Translations under genes and position numbers: made by a program
Part shown: piece after piece, positions 8,519 through 17,178 of the stretch
How positions within the stretch are numbered: the first letter of the stretch is position 1
How the letters are laid out: every line of letters starts with the position of its first letter
The notes under the pieces: model-generated
What the model saw: the letters and a program-made list of their open reading frames with translations, nothing else
Database searches by the model: none
Told to the model about the DNA's origin: nothing
NCBI GenBank assembly: GCA_003562475.1
Contig: PWUU01000120.1
Location: 1 to 44,938, forward strand
DNA: 44,938 bases
Direction: 5' to 3'
DNA from: Dehalococcoidia bacterium
Lineage (GTDB): Bacteria > Chloroflexota > Dehalococcoidia > GIF9 > AB-539-J10

Positions 8519-8697
8519 ACCGACGAATCGATGGCCGTGACGCGTGCCCTCTGCCGCCTCATGATGTTCGTGTGGAAACGTACAGGTACACAACCCTGCG
8601 GCAGTTCATCAGTTCTGCACAAGCTGCAATCTGAACCACGTCCTTTTCGTGGAGTAGATACTCCCTCGTTCGCGTACATCATCAAGGAGGTACCAGC

Positions 8698-10068
8698 ATG
8701 AGTAACGTTGATGCCCTGAAGCGCATTGTTGGCGACGATTATGTCGTCACCCGCCGCGACCAGATTCAAGGGTATCTCGCCGATGAGACCTACCTCGGCG
8801 TGTTGCCAAAGCCTGCGGAGAATGTGGTCGTCGTCAAACCTGCTAACCCGGAGGAGATCTCCGCAATACTCAAGCTTGCCAATGAAGAAAAGACGCCGGT
8901 TTATCCCCGGGGTGGCGGCACAGGCCTGTGCGGGGCAGCCGTGCCTACTCGAGACGGGATTGTCCTGTCGCTGGAGCGGCTTGACAAGATTATCGAGGTC
9001 GATAAGGACAACATGATGGTCGTTGCCGAGGCCGGTGTAACTCTCGAGCATCTGCTGAAGGAAGTCGAGGCCAACGACCTGCTCTTTCCCCCACACCCCG
9101 GAGACGAAGGTGCGCAAGTCGGCGGCATGATTGCCTGCAACGCCGGCGGTACCCGGGCTGTGAAGTACGGCGTCGTCCGTAACTACGTCAAAGGGCTTGA
9201 GGTCGTCCTGCCTACTGGAGAGATAGTCCAGATGGGGGGGAAGCTCCTCAAGAACAATACCGGGCTGGACCTCATGCACCTCATCATCGACTCCGAGGGA
9301 ATTCTCGGCATCATCACGAAGGCCACCATGCGGCTCTACCCCAAGTTCGGCGCCACAGCTACTCTGGTCATCTCCTTCGATGACCGGCGTGCAGCCATCG
9401 CGACGGTGCCGAAGATACTTCAGGCCGGCATCATCCCGCTGGCCATCGAATACACCGAGAAGTCACTAATTGAGGAGACGGCATCTCACATCAACATGAC
9501 CTGGCCCGCCAGGCAGGGGTCGGCCCAGCTCATTGTCATCATGGCGGAGGCGAACGAAGACCAACTCTATGGCATGTGCGAACAGCTTTCGGCGATAGCC
9601 GAGGAGAGCGGGGCCGTGGATGTGCTCATGGCTGAGACCAGTGCCGAACAGGCTGAGATACTCAAGATTCGCAGCGAGGTGGGCAACGCAATGAAGCCGA
9701 AGATTTGCGACGCGCTCGACGTCACCGTTCCACCTGCCGCAATCCCGGAGATGCTCGACGCCATTGATAAGGTGTCGGAGAAGTACGGCATCTTCATTCC
9801 GGTGGTGGGCCACGCAGGCGATGGCAATCTGCATCCGAACCTCTTCTGGGAGTTCGACAAGAGGGGAGTCCTCAACGAGGCCAAGAACGAGATTTACGAG
9901 GCGGCAATCAAACTGGGCGGTGTCGTGTCTGGAGAGCACGGTCTCGGTAAGACACGTCTACCACAGGTCGAGATGAGTTTCGATCCGAAATCACGTGAAT
10001 TGATGTGCGGCATCAAGCAGCTCTTCGACCCCAATGGCATACTTAGCCCGGACAACGCAATCTGCTAG
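8698..10068 (+). CDS. FAD-linked oxidase, GlcD / D-lactate dehydrogenase type
   Basis: A 456-residue member of the vanillyl-alcohol-oxidase-type FAD family. These enzymes oxidise 2-hydroxy acids such as glycolate or D-lactate to 2-oxo acids. The FAD-binding domain has VYPRGGGTGLCGAAVPT (68-84), then HPGDEGAQVGGMIACNAGG (133-151). The substrate domain has VVGHAGDGNLHPN, with the metal-binding histidines, and ends with SGEHGLGKTRLP, near the usual GEHGIG. A strong AAGGAGG precedes the ATG. No iron-sulfur partner (GlcF) is adjacent, so the electron acceptor is unclear. The exact substrate cannot be read from sequence; glycolate, D-lactate and 2-hydroxyglutarate remain possible. Confidence 0.88.
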   Translation: MSNVDALKRIVGDDYVVTRRDQIQGYLADETYLGVLPKPAENVVVVKPANPEEISAILKLANEEKTPVYPRGGGTGLCGAAVPTRDGIVLSLERLDKIIEVDKDNMMVVAEAGVTLEHLLKEVEANDLLFPPHPGDEGAQVGGMIACNAGGTRAVKYGVVRNYVKGLEVVLPTGEIVQMGGKLLKNNTGLDLMHLIIDSEGILGIITKATMRLYPKFGATATLVISFDDRRAAIATVPKILQAGIIPLAIEYTEKSLIEETASHINMTWPARQGSAQLIVIMAEANEDQLYGMCEQLSAIAEESGAVDVLMAETSAEQAEILKIRSEVGNAMKPKICDALDVTVPPAAIPEMLDAIDKVSEKYGIFIPVVGHAGDGNLHPNLFWEFDKRGVLNEAKNEIYEAAIKLGGVVSGEHGLGKTRLPQVEMSFDPKSRELMCGIKQLFDPNGILSPDNAIC

Positions 10069-10097
10069 GACCGCTTCTGCTATCTCATACGAATGAA

Positions 10098-10121
10098 GAG
10101 GGGAGGCACAAGCCTCTCCTC
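10098..10121 (+). terminator. Bidirectional hairpin terminator
   Basis: A 10-bp stem (10098-10107 with 10112-10121, one G-U pair) with a 4-base loop is followed by a pyrimidine-rich TCCTCTCTTC. It sits 30 bases past the GlcD-type gene and 26 bases past the end of the convergent UroD-like gene, and can serve both. Confidence 0.7.
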
Positions 10122-10146
10122 TCCTCTCTTCGTCTCGTGCCGGCAT

Positions 10147-11322
10147 CTACCAGGATATCTTCTCCTGGCCCGCTATGTCGCGCAGCGTATTGATGAAGTA
10201 CTGGTACATCGCGAGCGACACATCCGGAGGTACGAGGTGGTCGAGCGATGGGAAATACCCACCCGACTCAAGCAGAAACGGCACCTTGGCCATAATCTCC
10301 TCGCGTAGCACATCCTCCGTCTTGAGAAAGGCCCGCTTATCGATGTTACCCGCAAGGATGATTTCACTGCCATACTGCTTCCTGAGCGCCACAGCATCGT
10401 TGCCCGCTGCGCACTCAAGCGGCCAGAAGCCGTTTATGCCGGCCTCGAGCCACAGTGGAATAAGCTGGTTCAGATTGCCATCGCTGTCCACAAATATCGA
10501 ATTCACGCCTGCGGAACGCAGCAGTTCCGTAACTCTCCTGTACCGGGGCACCATGAATTGCCTGACCATCTTCGGAGAGATGAGCGGCCCGGTCTTGAAA
10601 CACATGTCCTCCCAGAGCATGGCGCAGTCGATCTTTATATCGGCTATTGCCCGTTTCACAACCTCGACTTGAAGACAGGTCATGTGCTCCATCATATCCT
10701 CGATGAGAACCGGGTCGTCGTAGACAAGGTAGAGCAGTTTTTCCACTCCCATCCACTCACGCAGGTAGCCGAACAGGCCGCCGACATTGAGCATGACTGG
10801 CTCATCTTTGGCATTGATGCGCTGAACGTAGGCGGCCCAGTCGGTCGGCCACCGTTCCGGAGTCGTCGGATCGAGTCGTTTCCTGTACTCTTCCCAACTG
10901 GCCCTGTCCTTGACAGGAAAGTCGAGGTACATAGGCATCTTCTCGGGATGCCTTTTCGAGGCGCGGAGCTTCTGACCACCTGCGTTGACGATGATCACAT
11001 GCTCGGCATCCTCATCCAGGACCTCGGTCTCGTACTCCGGCACAATTGGCGGAATGCCATACACATACGGGACACCTTGAACATCGATAACCCTGTCCAT
11101 GAAGAGGCCAAGTCTGATCTCTCGCAGCATTCGCATATGGTCGAGACGGAAGTACTCGCCACGAAAGCGTGCCTGCCTGATCTGTGGTGGAGCGCCCTGC
11201 GCGACCCACTCGTCGAGAGTCTCCGTCCAGAAGTCGTGAAAGTATGGAGTCACCAGCATCAGGTCTCCAGTCCGCTCGAACTCGCAGATGCCGCGGAAGC
11301 GGTCTCTACCACTCGTTTCCAT
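10147..11322 (-). CDS. Uroporphyrinogen decarboxylase-like protein (UroD/MtaA superfamily)
   Basis: A 391-residue TIM-barrel protein of the UroD superfamily, which includes heme-pathway decarboxylases and corrinoid methyltransferases. Recognisable parts are VNVGG-like LNVGGLFGYLREWMG (178-192), DCAMLWEDMCFKTGPLISP, SGVNSIFVDSDGN-type strand (279-283) and GFWPLECAAGND (298-309). In methyltransferases of the MtaA type the zinc ligands lie in an HxCGN motif. Here the equivalent reads DSDGN, so the metal site is changed or absent, as in many uncharacterised UroD-like proteins. It lacks the N-terminal arginines of true HemE. It stands alone with its own promoter, and I infer a C1 or demethylation role only weakly. 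GAGGAG precedes the ATG. Confidence 0.8.
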   Translation of the reverse strand: METSGRDRFRGICEFERTGDLMLVTPYFHDFWTETLDEWVAQGAPPQIRQARFRGEYFRLDHMRMLREIRLGLFMDRVIDVQGVPYVYGIPPIVPEYETEVLDEDAEHVIIVNAGGQKLRASKRHPEKMPMYLDFPVKDRASWEEYRKRLDPTTPERWPTDWAAYVQRINAKDEPVMLNVGGLFGYLREWMGVEKLLYLVYDDPVLIEDMMEHMTCLQVEVVKRAIADIKIDCAMLWEDMCFKTGPLISPKMVRQFMVPRYRRVTELLRSAGVNSIFVDSDGNLNQLIPLWLEAGINGFWPLECAAGNDAVALRKQYGSEIILAGNIDKRAFLKTEDVLREEIMAKVPFLLESGGYFPSLDHLVPPDVSLAMYQYFINTLRDIAGQEKISW

Positions 11323-11357
11323 AGACGATCAACTCCTCTCTCCAGTCATTCTGGGCC

Positions 11358-11398
11358 ATTATAGACATCTGCACCTGACACTGAACAGTGGACCACTG
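11358..11398 (-). promoter_or_regulatory. Promoter and operator-like palindrome of the UroD-like gene
   Basis: The minus strand has a perfect TATAAT (11358-11363), which would start transcription about 30 bases before the ATG at 11322. No good -35 is present. At its -35 edge lies CAGTGGaCCACTG (11386-11398), a perfect 6+1+6 palindrome, positioned as expected for a regulator site. Confidence 0.4.
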
Positions 11399-11721
11399 AA
11401 ATCAAATAGAGTTCAATCGACCGGGCCGGCATGGCATACGGATCGATCTGAACGCTCGCAACGCACGACTCAAACCCGGGTATTTGTTTGACCCGCCCCC
11501 CTGTCCATCTGTTAAGGTACGGCTCTTGGCCGGGAGGAACCGCGGGCATGGAGTACGCCCGGAGATACGCGTCCGGTGGCTGCAGAGGCTGAATGGGATG
11601 GAGATTCAGATTGAGATGCCGACCCACTCCGGCAGTTCCTTGAGTCATGTATGGGCGCTTCGGCCGTGCGGATCATCCCTACAACGAATCGGGTTAGGAG
11701 CCCGAAGAAGGAGGCGACCAA
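11399..11721. other. Intergenic leader of the HesB-like gene
   Basis: Mostly unassigned sequence between two divergent genes. A weak promoter, TTGACC (11488-11493) and TAAGGT (11513-11518) with a long 19-base spacer, points to the HesB-like gene. Between them lies a possible 14-codon upstream frame (ATG 11548, stop 11590-11592) preceded by GGGAGG. I see no riboswitch or RNA gene. Confidence 0.3.
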
Positions 11722-11997
11722 ATGGTGGAAGTCACTGAACGAGCTCGAGAGGAACTCAAGAAAGCCCTCGATGCACAGTCCGACCAGCCAGGCAACGGCC
11801 TTCGCCTTGCCCTTGTTGGTCCCGATGAATTCGGTCTCGGTGTCGACGAGGAGAAAGAGGGCGACCATGTGGTACAGCACGAAGGCGCCAAGGTCTTGAT
11901 AGTGGAAAACGCCCTTGCCGAGAAGCTTGACGGCATCACTATCGACGTGCACGACTCGGAGGCCGGTCCAAGGCTGGTCATGGCCAGATCGCAGTAA
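11722..11997 (+). CDS. Small HesB/IscA-like protein lacking cysteines
   Basis: A 91-residue protein whose start, VEVTERAREELKKAL, and length resemble A-type iron-sulfur carriers of the HesB/IscA family. The middle, GLRLALVGPDEFGLGVDEEKEGD, matches the beta core that follows the first helix, and ADHVV-type and LDGITIDV segments follow. Real carriers bind iron through one cysteine in the core and a CxC near the C-terminus. This protein contains no cysteine at all, so it cannot carry a cluster in that way. A related HesB-like subfamily without cysteines exists in bacteria; its role is unknown. AAGGAGG precedes the ATG, and a strong terminator follows, so it is a single-gene unit. Confidence 0.7.
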   Translation: MVEVTERAREELKKALDAQSDQPGNGLRLALVGPDEFGLGVDEEKEGDHVVQHEGAKVLIVENALAEKLDGITIDVHDSEAGPRLVMARSQ

Positions 11998-12012
11998 GGC
12001 TCAGACACCGAC

Positions 12013-12039
12013 GGAAGGGGACGCGACATGTCCCCTTCC
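12013..12039 (+). terminator. Rho-independent terminator after the HesB-like gene
   Basis: A perfect 10-bp stem (GGAAGGGGAC, 12013-12022, with GTCCCCTTCC, 12030-12039) and 7-base loop, followed by CCCTTTCCTCTTCGC. It begins 16 bases past the stop codon. Confidence 0.75.
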
Positions 12040-12351
12040 CCCTTTCCTCTTCGCTTCTACCTCTCAATTCAAGGGCGCCCGGTGTGCGCACCCGTTCCGA
12101 CAATGAATGCCGGCCGTGCGTCGATAGAGCGTGTCACACATTTCGGTGACGTCGTCATGTCCCGCTGGCGTTGCGACCAATCTGGAGGCTGGCTACATGT
12201 GAGGTCATTCGGCCCATACCAGCCCGGCACCTCGGTACGCATGGTAACACGTAGCCTCAGAGACGCCTGCCATACCGGGCCACTACGTGTCCGCGATTCG
12301 GTCACATACTTGCTCGAGGCAACAACGCTCAAACAACAAATCGCCCACACT
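12040..12351. other. Intergenic region between convergent genes
   Basis: No convincing gene. An open frame crosses it but has no ribosome binding site and coding-like sequence is lacking. The only structure noticed is a pair of perfect 8-base inverted arms, ACACGTAG (12247-12254) and CTACGTGT (12283-12290), 28 bases apart. Confidence 0.4.
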
Positions 12352-12810
12352 CTAGAACAAGAACCAGGCGGCGGCAGCGCCGAAGATGAGGCTGTAGAGC
12401 ACAGCCTCAAACTGAATCGTCCAGAATAGTTCCTTCTTCATGTAGCGATGCTTCATGTAGATGAATCCCTCGATGGTGTTCGAGAACGGAATCGCGGACG
12501 CAAAGTCTGCATACACGAACATCATCCCGGCGAAGAACGCGAAGCGAAGCCCAAACGTCAGGTCTGCCAGCGCACCAAGGATCGGATAGAGCACAACGGA
12601 CATCAGCATTCCCCGAAGCACCTGGCTCGGAACCAGCAAGGGCATTACACGCCGACTTTCCTCGGGATCCGCCATGTCCCTGAGGAAATCCAGGTCGCGC
12701 CCTTTTCCACCGTAGAAACGCTTCGCCACTTGCAGATCGATGAAGCCGGCAATGAAATACGCGACGATGTGTATCACGATAAACCAGAGAGTAAATTGCA
12801 GGTATGCCAT
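12352..12810 (-). CDS. Small integral membrane protein, unknown function
   Basis: A 152-residue protein with about four membrane segments: residues 4-22 (LWFIVIHIVAYFIAGF), a hydrophobic stretch around 75-90 (VVLYPILGALADL), FAFFAGMMFVYADF, and a C-terminal LIFGAAAAWFLF. A charged cytoplasmic loop (AKRFYGGKGRDLDFLRDMADP) follows the first segment. The open frame extends to 12900, but the ATG at 12808-12810 has AAGGGGG upstream and starts exactly before the first membrane helix. I do not recognise the family. It is a lone gene convergent with the HesB-like gene and divergent from plsY. Confidence 0.75.
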   Translation of the reverse strand: MAYLQFTLWFIVIHIVAYFIAGFIDLQVAKRFYGGKGRDLDFLRDMADPEESRRVMPLLVPSQVLRGMLMSVVLYPILGALADLTFGLRFAFFAGMMFVYADFASAIPFSNTIEGFIYMKHRYMKKELFWTIQFEAVLYSLIFGAAAAWFLF

Positions 12811-12908
12811 GGTGCTTCCCCCTTGATTGCGCGCTGCACGAATCGACTCGTCAACATGCTGCGGTCTGAGATTGCTCCCGGCATGATACCAGTCCAGCAT
12901 GCACCATG

Positions 12909-12918
12909 CCTGATCAGG
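12909..12918. promoter_or_regulatory. Palindrome in the divergent plsY region
   Basis: CCTGATCAGG is a perfect 10-bp palindrome between the divergent membrane-protein gene and plsY. No strong promoter was found around it, so the regulatory reading is tentative. Confidence 0.2.
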
Positions 12919-13101
12919 TCATTCTGCGATGTAACGTTCGGCTGATTCTTGTCAATCGTGAAACCATATCCAGGGGCGGGCGAGGCTCGACTTGTTCAAT
13001 ATGGTCACTCTGGTGGTAGACTAGCAGCTGAAGGACAACGCGACTTTCCCGGTGTCGTATCAAGCCACTACCAGGTCGCGTTGCCTGATGCGAGTGATCC
13101 G

Positions 13102-13707
13102 ATGTCAGGCATGCTAGTCATCGCTACCGCATACCTGCTGGGGTCTATTCCTTCAGCCCTTCTCATGGGTCGCATTCGCAGGAATGTTGACATACGTGAT
13201 CTTGGAGCGGGGAACATGGGGGCCGCCAACGTCATCCAGCACATTGGCCTGTGGGAGGGGATCGTCGTCGGCCTGGCTGACATCGCCAAAGGTTCAGCAG
13301 CCATACTCATTGCCCGGGCGATGGATGTCTCCAGCCCGTGGGTGCTGGGAGCGGGAATTGGTGCTCTGCTGGGACACAACTTCCCCGTTTCGGCAGGATT
13401 CAAGGGTGGCAAAGGGTCAGCCACTGCACTGGGCGTCTTCCTGGTGCTGGCACCTGGGGAAACCGCAGCCGCTCTGGGGATAATGGCAATCCCCTATCTC
13501 GCCACCCGCAATTTCGCTTTTTCCATCGCCGTTGGTTTTACCATTCTGCCGTTCCTCATCTGGTTTGTTCAGGCGTCGATAGTGATCGCACTGTACTCTC
13601 TGGCGATTGTCCTCTTCATCGGCGTCAGAAGCCTGCCAAACGCGGGAAACGCCCGTCCAACGCTGTGGAAACGGAGACAGGACTCTGGCGACGCGCCACG
13701 CGAATAG
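13102..13707 (+). CDS. plsY: Glycerol-3-phosphate acyltransferase PlsY
   Basis: PlsY is the membrane acyltransferase that moves an acyl group from acyl-phosphate to glycerol-3-phosphate, the first step of phospholipid synthesis. The 201-residue product has the three conserved family motifs: AYLLGSIPSALLMGR near the N-terminus, RDLGAGNMGAANV with the usual G-S-G-N-x-G-x-x-N pattern, and GHNFPVSAGFKGGKGSAT. About five to seven membrane helices are visible. The open frame extends back to 12949, but homologues begin a few residues before the first helix, so the ATG at 13102 is chosen. The ATG at 13111 is an alternative, and neither has a clear ribosome binding site. Confidence 0.92.
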   Translation: MSGMLVIATAYLLGSIPSALLMGRIRRNVDIRDLGAGNMGAANVIQHIGLWEGIVVGLADIAKGSAAILIARAMDVSSPWVLGAGIGALLGHNFPVSAGFKGGKGSATALGVFLVLAPGETAAALGIMAIPYLATRNFAFSIAVGFTILPFLIWFVQASIVIALYSLAIVLFIGVRSLPNAGNARPTLWKRRQDSGDAPRE

Positions 13708-14216
13708 CTTGTGGTCTTTCCGATGAGGGCGCCGGCGCGCCAGAAGACTTCTGGTGGCTGCGAGTGGGTACTCCCTGGCACCTTCAACAAGCATCCCGCC
13801 ACGCCACGTCAGGTTCGCCGTTGTTACTCGCACTACAAACGGAGTCCCCTGAGAACCTCCTTCGGGAGATTGCGACTGGTGTGGTACGGCGAGAACAAAG
13901 GCAGGTTCTCACGCAGCGGCGTCGACCTGAAGGAGAATCAATCATGACTGGTTATGCACGAACCAGGGCGCCGAGTGCAGACTGTAGACAGCCACGGCCG
14001 AACATGACAAAATAGGGTCGGGCGAAAAGGTGATCATCACGAGCGTCGACAGAATGGCATTGCACGTGGCAAAGAGCCCGGGACCGTAGAGAGGTGTGTG
14101 CTTCACAGGACAACAAACGAGCCTGTTATTATCTGCATCGCGGTTGCAGTTGCGTGCTTGGACGCGATCTTGAACGGTAAGCTGCAGCGAAATCTCTGGT
14201 CGGGAGGACGATACCA
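13708..14216. other. Intergenic region upstream of the methylmalonyl-CoA mutase operon
   Basis: No full gene. It holds a perfect palindrome, CCAGAAGaCTTCTGG (13740-13754), just past plsY. A 23-codon frame lies at 13944-14015 (MTGYARTRAPSADC...) with GAAGGAG upstream, perhaps a leader peptide or remnant. A weak promoter, TTCACA (14102-14107) and TTATTA (14126-14131), precedes the mutase gene. I looked for a cobalamin riboswitch, expected upstream of B12-dependent genes in some bacteria, and did not see one. Confidence 0.35.
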
Positions 14217-15869
14217 GTGAGCAAGAGCAAGCAAGAGTGGCAGGAGACAACGCTCGCATCGGTGCTGAAACAGCACTCTGAACGCAAACACAGTTTCGCG
14301 ACGACTTCGGGCATTGAGATTGAGCCCGTCTATGCACCGGAGGACCTTCCAGATTTCGACCACACATCTCAGTTGGGGTATCCGGGCGAATACCCGTATA
14401 CGCGCGGTGTCCAGCCGAACATGTACCGGGGCCGGCTATGGACGGTGAGGCAGTACGCCGGTTTCGGCACCGCGGAGGACACGAACCAGAGGTTCAAGAA
14501 GCTGCTTGCGGAGGGCCAGACCGGCCTTTCCGTCGCCTTCCACCTGCCAACCCAGATGGGTTACGACTCTGACCATCCCCTTGCGAGAGGAGAGGTGGGC
14601 AAGGTGGGCGTGGCCATAGATACCCTTCGCGACCTTGAGATACTGTTGCAGGATATCCCGCTGGATAAGGTCACCTGCTCAATGACCATCAACGCCACGG
14701 CTCCCATATTGCTCGCCATGTACATTGCGCTCGGCAAGATGCAAGGAGTTGAGCAGTCCAAGCTCGCAGGAACCGTTCAGAATGACACGCTGAAGGACTA
14801 CATCGCCAGGGGCACGTACATCTTCCCGCCACGTCCGTCGCTGCGCCTGACCACTGATATCATCGCCTTCTGCGCCAGCAACGTGCCACGATGGAATTCC
14901 ATCAGCATCAGCGGCTATCACATCCGCGAGGCCGGATCCACGGCCGTGCAGGAGGTGGCTTTCACGCTGGCAAATGGCATTGCCTATGTTGATGCAGCCC
15001 TCAACGCGGGATTGGAGGTGGACTCCTTCGCCCCGCGGCTGTCTTTTTTCTTCAACAGCCACATCAACTTCCTCGAGGAAATCGCCAAGTTCCGGGCAGC
15101 ACGCCGCCTCTGGGCGAAGCTCATGAAAGAGAGATTTGGGGCCCGCGACCCTCGCTCGATGATGCTCAGATTCCACACGCAGACCGCCGGTGTAAGCCTT
15201 ATGGCGCAGCAACCCATGAACAACATCATGAGAGCCACCATGGAGTCGCTGGCCGCTGTCCTGGGTGGTACTCAGTCCCTGCATACCGATTCATATGACG
15301 AAGCGTACGCCACACCCTCTGAGGAAGCGGCCACACTGGCAGTGCGAACGCAGCAGGTCATCGCCTTTGAGAGCGGTGTGACCGATGTCGTTGACCCCCT
15401 GGGGGGCGCATACTACATCGAGCACCTGACGGATAGAATTGAGACGGAAGCCCAGAAATACCTCGACCAGATCGACAAGCTGGGCGGTGCGGTCACTGCC
15501 ATCGAGCAAGGGTTCCAGCAGCGGGAGATTCAGGATGCATCGTACCAGTACCAGCGGATGATCGAACAGAAGGAACAGGTCATCGTCGGTGTGAACGAGT
15601 TCGTCTCGGACTACGCCAAGATCACCAACATGCTCAAGTTTGACCCGGAGGTGGAACGCAGACAGAAGGCGCGCCTTGACCAGGTGAAAGCGCAGAGGGA
15701 CAGCGAAAGAGTTGAACAGACGCTGCAACGACTGGAACAGGTGGCAGCCAGCGATGAGAATACCCTTCCTGCGCTAATCGACTGTGTGGAATCGTATGCT
15801 ACAGTGGGCGAGATGACTGACACCCTGCGAAAGGTGTTCGGTACGCAGAAGGAGTTTCTCACCATCTAG
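14217..15869 (+). CDS. mcmA1: Methylmalonyl-CoA mutase, catalytic (large) subunit
   Basis: This 550-residue chain carries the TIM-barrel substrate domain of methylmalonyl-CoA mutase, which interconverts (R)-methylmalonyl-CoA and succinyl-CoA with adenosylcobalamin. The B12 domain is absent and is encoded two genes downstream, the split form seen in archaea and many anaerobes. Substrate-selective residues match methylmalonyl-CoA mutase rather than isobutyryl- or hydroxyisobutyryl-CoA mutase: Tyr80 in RQYAGFG, Arg210 in PRPSLR, and His235 in SISGYH. Other family blocks are [32 protein letters not shown] and [10 protein letters not shown]. The start is a GTG at 14217 with GGGAGG upstream. It leads the propionate module. 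Confidence 0.95.
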   Translation: MSKSKQEWQETTLASVLKQHSERKHSFATTSGIEIEPVYAPEDLPDFDHTSQLGYPGEYPYTRGVQPNMYRGRLWTVRQYAGFGTAEDTNQRFKKLLAEGQTGLSVAFHLPTQMGYDSDHPLARGEVGKVGVAIDTLRDLEILLQDIPLDKVTCSMTINATAPILLAMYIALGKMQGVEQSKLAGTVQNDTLKDYIARGTYIFPPRPSLRLTTDIIAFCASNVPRWNSISISGYHIREAGSTAVQEVAFTLANGIAYVDAALNAGLEVDSFAPRLSFFFNSHINFLEEIAKFRAARRLWAKLMKERFGARDPRSMMLRFHTQTAGVSLMAQQPMNNIMRATMESLAAVLGGTQSLHTDSYDEAYATPSEEAATLAVRTQQVIAFESGVTDVVDPLGGAYYIEHLTDRIETEAQKYLDQIDKLGGAVTAIEQGFQQREIQDASYQYQRMIEQKEQVIVGVNEFVSDYAKITNMLKFDPEVERRQKARLDQVKAQRDSERVEQTLQRLEQVAASDENTLPALIDCVESYATVGEMTDTLRKVFGTQKEFLTI

Positions 15870-15940
15870 CGCACGCTGGCGCTCTACTCCAAGTGGTCAC
15901 AGTCATGGATGCCACACGCCAATAATAGAAGGAGGAAAAG

Positions 15941-16339
15941 ATGCTACAGGGCGTCGGACACATCGGAATCCTCGTGCGAGACCTTGATCAGAGTACCAGA
16001 CTTTACCAGGAGTTGTTCGGGGCGACCCTGCATGAGGTCAAGCTTGTGGAAGAGCAGGGCGTCAGGGTTGGAATGCTGACCTTTCCACAGGGACCTCTTA
16101 TCGAGCTGCTGGAGCCCCTGCCCGACAGCCGGATGGCTGCAGCCCTGGAGAAGCGAGGTGAGGGAGTGCAGCACATATCGTTCGATGTTGACGACATCGA
16201 GAAACACCTTGCGGCACTGAAGGACAAGGGAGTGAGCCTGATTGACGAGAAGCCCCGCCAGGGCGTCGAAGGGAGAGTCGCCTTCCTTCATCCTCGTTCG
16301 GTCAATGGCGTACTCGTAGAGTTGTGTCAGAAGGAGTGA
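15941..16339 (+). CDS. mce: Methylmalonyl-CoA epimerase
   Basis: A 132-residue glyoxalase-fold (VOC) enzyme that interconverts (S)- and (R)-methylmalonyl-CoA, supplying the isomer the mutase needs. The two beta-alpha-beta modules and metal ligands are visible: His7 in GVGHIGILV, Glu55 in PLIELLEPL, His78 in VQHISFDV, and Glu127 in GVLVELCQ. The segment [10 protein letters not shown] is diagnostic of the epimerase. AGGAGG lies 8 bases before the ATG. It sits between the two mutase subunit genes, an arrangement found in propionate-metabolising operons. Confidence 0.95.
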   Translation: MLQGVGHIGILVRDLDQSTRLYQELFGATLHEVKLVEEQGVRVGMLTFPQGPLIELLEPLPDSRMAAALEKRGEGVQHISFDVDDIEKHLAALKDKGVSLIDEKPRQGVEGRVAFLHPRSVNGVLVELCQKE

Positions 16340-16344
16340 CTGAG

Positions 16345-16755
16345 GTGAGTTACGGCCAGCAGCAGAAGAGAATACGCGTTCTGGTTGCCAAGCCCGGGCT
16401 GGACGGACACGACCGCGGGGCGAAGATCATAGCGAGGGCTCTCCGCGACGCAGGGATGGAGGTAATCTACACCGGAATCCGGCAGACGCCGGAGGCCATA
16501 GTGTCCGCGGCCGTTCAGGAAGATGTAGACGTGGTCGGTTTGAGCATCCTCTCCGGCGCACACCTGGAGCTTTTTCCCATAGTGATTGAGAGCCTTAAGG
16601 AGGCCGGGAAGGCCGACACCCTGGTGATTGCCGGTGGCATCATCCCCGAAGACGACATGCCAATAGTAAAACAGATGGGCGTCGCAGAAGTATTCGGTCC
16701 GGGGACTTATACAACGGAGATCGTCGACTGCATCCGCAAGCACCTGAACAGCTAG
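16345..16755 (+). CDS. mcmA2: Methylmalonyl-CoA mutase, B12-binding (small) subunit
   Basis: A 136-residue cobalamin-binding domain that completes the mutase. The base-off/His-on motif DxHxxG is present in [12 protein letters not shown], followed by [11 protein letters not shown] with the SxL motif and [11 protein letters not shown] with the GG motif that wraps the nucleotide tail of B12. An upstream GTG at 16324 overlaps the epimerase gene. The GTG at 16345 is preferred because AAGGAG (16331-16336) is well spaced from it. It is the last gene before a 420-base gap. Confidence 0.94.
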   Translation: MSYGQQQKRIRVLVAKPGLDGHDRGAKIIARALRDAGMEVIYTGIRQTPEAIVSAAVQEDVDVVGLSILSGAHLELFPIVIESLKEAGKADTLVIAGGIIPEDDMPIVKQMGVAEVFGPGTYTTEIVDCIRKHLNS

Positions 16756-17134
16756 CCCTTCGCATGCAGTCAGGCAACTACCTTCTTGTTGTCCGGGTCG
16801 CCTGTGCCATCGTCTCTTCCACCATCTTTGTCCCTACGAAAGGCCCTGCTCCTTTGTTCCATCGAGCGAGAGAAGATCTTCGTCGCCCTCACCTGATGAA
16901 CGACACTGCCGGAACTGCTCCCGCGAACCGTCACCACGGGTTCCAGGAATCATCCATGCTGTTGCCGCGGCGTCGCACTCAACCAGGCGCCATGCACAGT
17001 CGAACGTATGTGCCAGTCCGTGTGCCCGCACCCTGCCCGGGGATGTATCACCGTCTGCCAATCTCTTCAGCAGCACCACACAATCAGAAAGAGGCGATGA
17101 GTCACTGACCTACCGGACAAGCACAGAGCGCGCG
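16756..17134. other. Gap between the mutase genes and sucC
   Basis: Open frames cross this gap on both strands, but none has a ribosome binding site or recognisable protein sequence. I see no hairpin terminator after the mutase B12 subunit. The only supported element is the promoter at its right end. Confidence 0.4.
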
Positions 17135-17163
17135 TTGACAGCGCATGAAACACCTTGTACCCT
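17135..17163 (+). promoter_or_regulatory. sucCD promoter
   Basis: TTGACA (17135-17140), 17-base spacer, TACCCT (17158-17163). The start point would be near 17170, only about 9 bases before the sucC ATG, which also lacks a ribosome binding site. A nearly leaderless mRNA is implied. Confidence 0.55.
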
Positions 17164-17178
17164 GCGGGCTGAAGCGTC

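Noticed and set aside
7705-8634. 309-codon plus-strand frame over cca
   Set aside because: It runs antisense to the well-supported cca gene and has no family resemblance.
12028-12429. 133-codon plus-strand frame after the HesB-like gene
   Set aside because: It begins inside a terminator, has no ribosome binding site, and overlaps the membrane-protein gene on the other strand.
13708-14216. Possible cobalamin riboswitch upstream of the mutase genes
   Set aside because: No B12-box or conserved core was found on the strand leading into the mutase gene.
16764-17108. Open frames in the gap before sucC
   Set aside because: No start signals, no recognisable protein sequence, and unusual residue composition.
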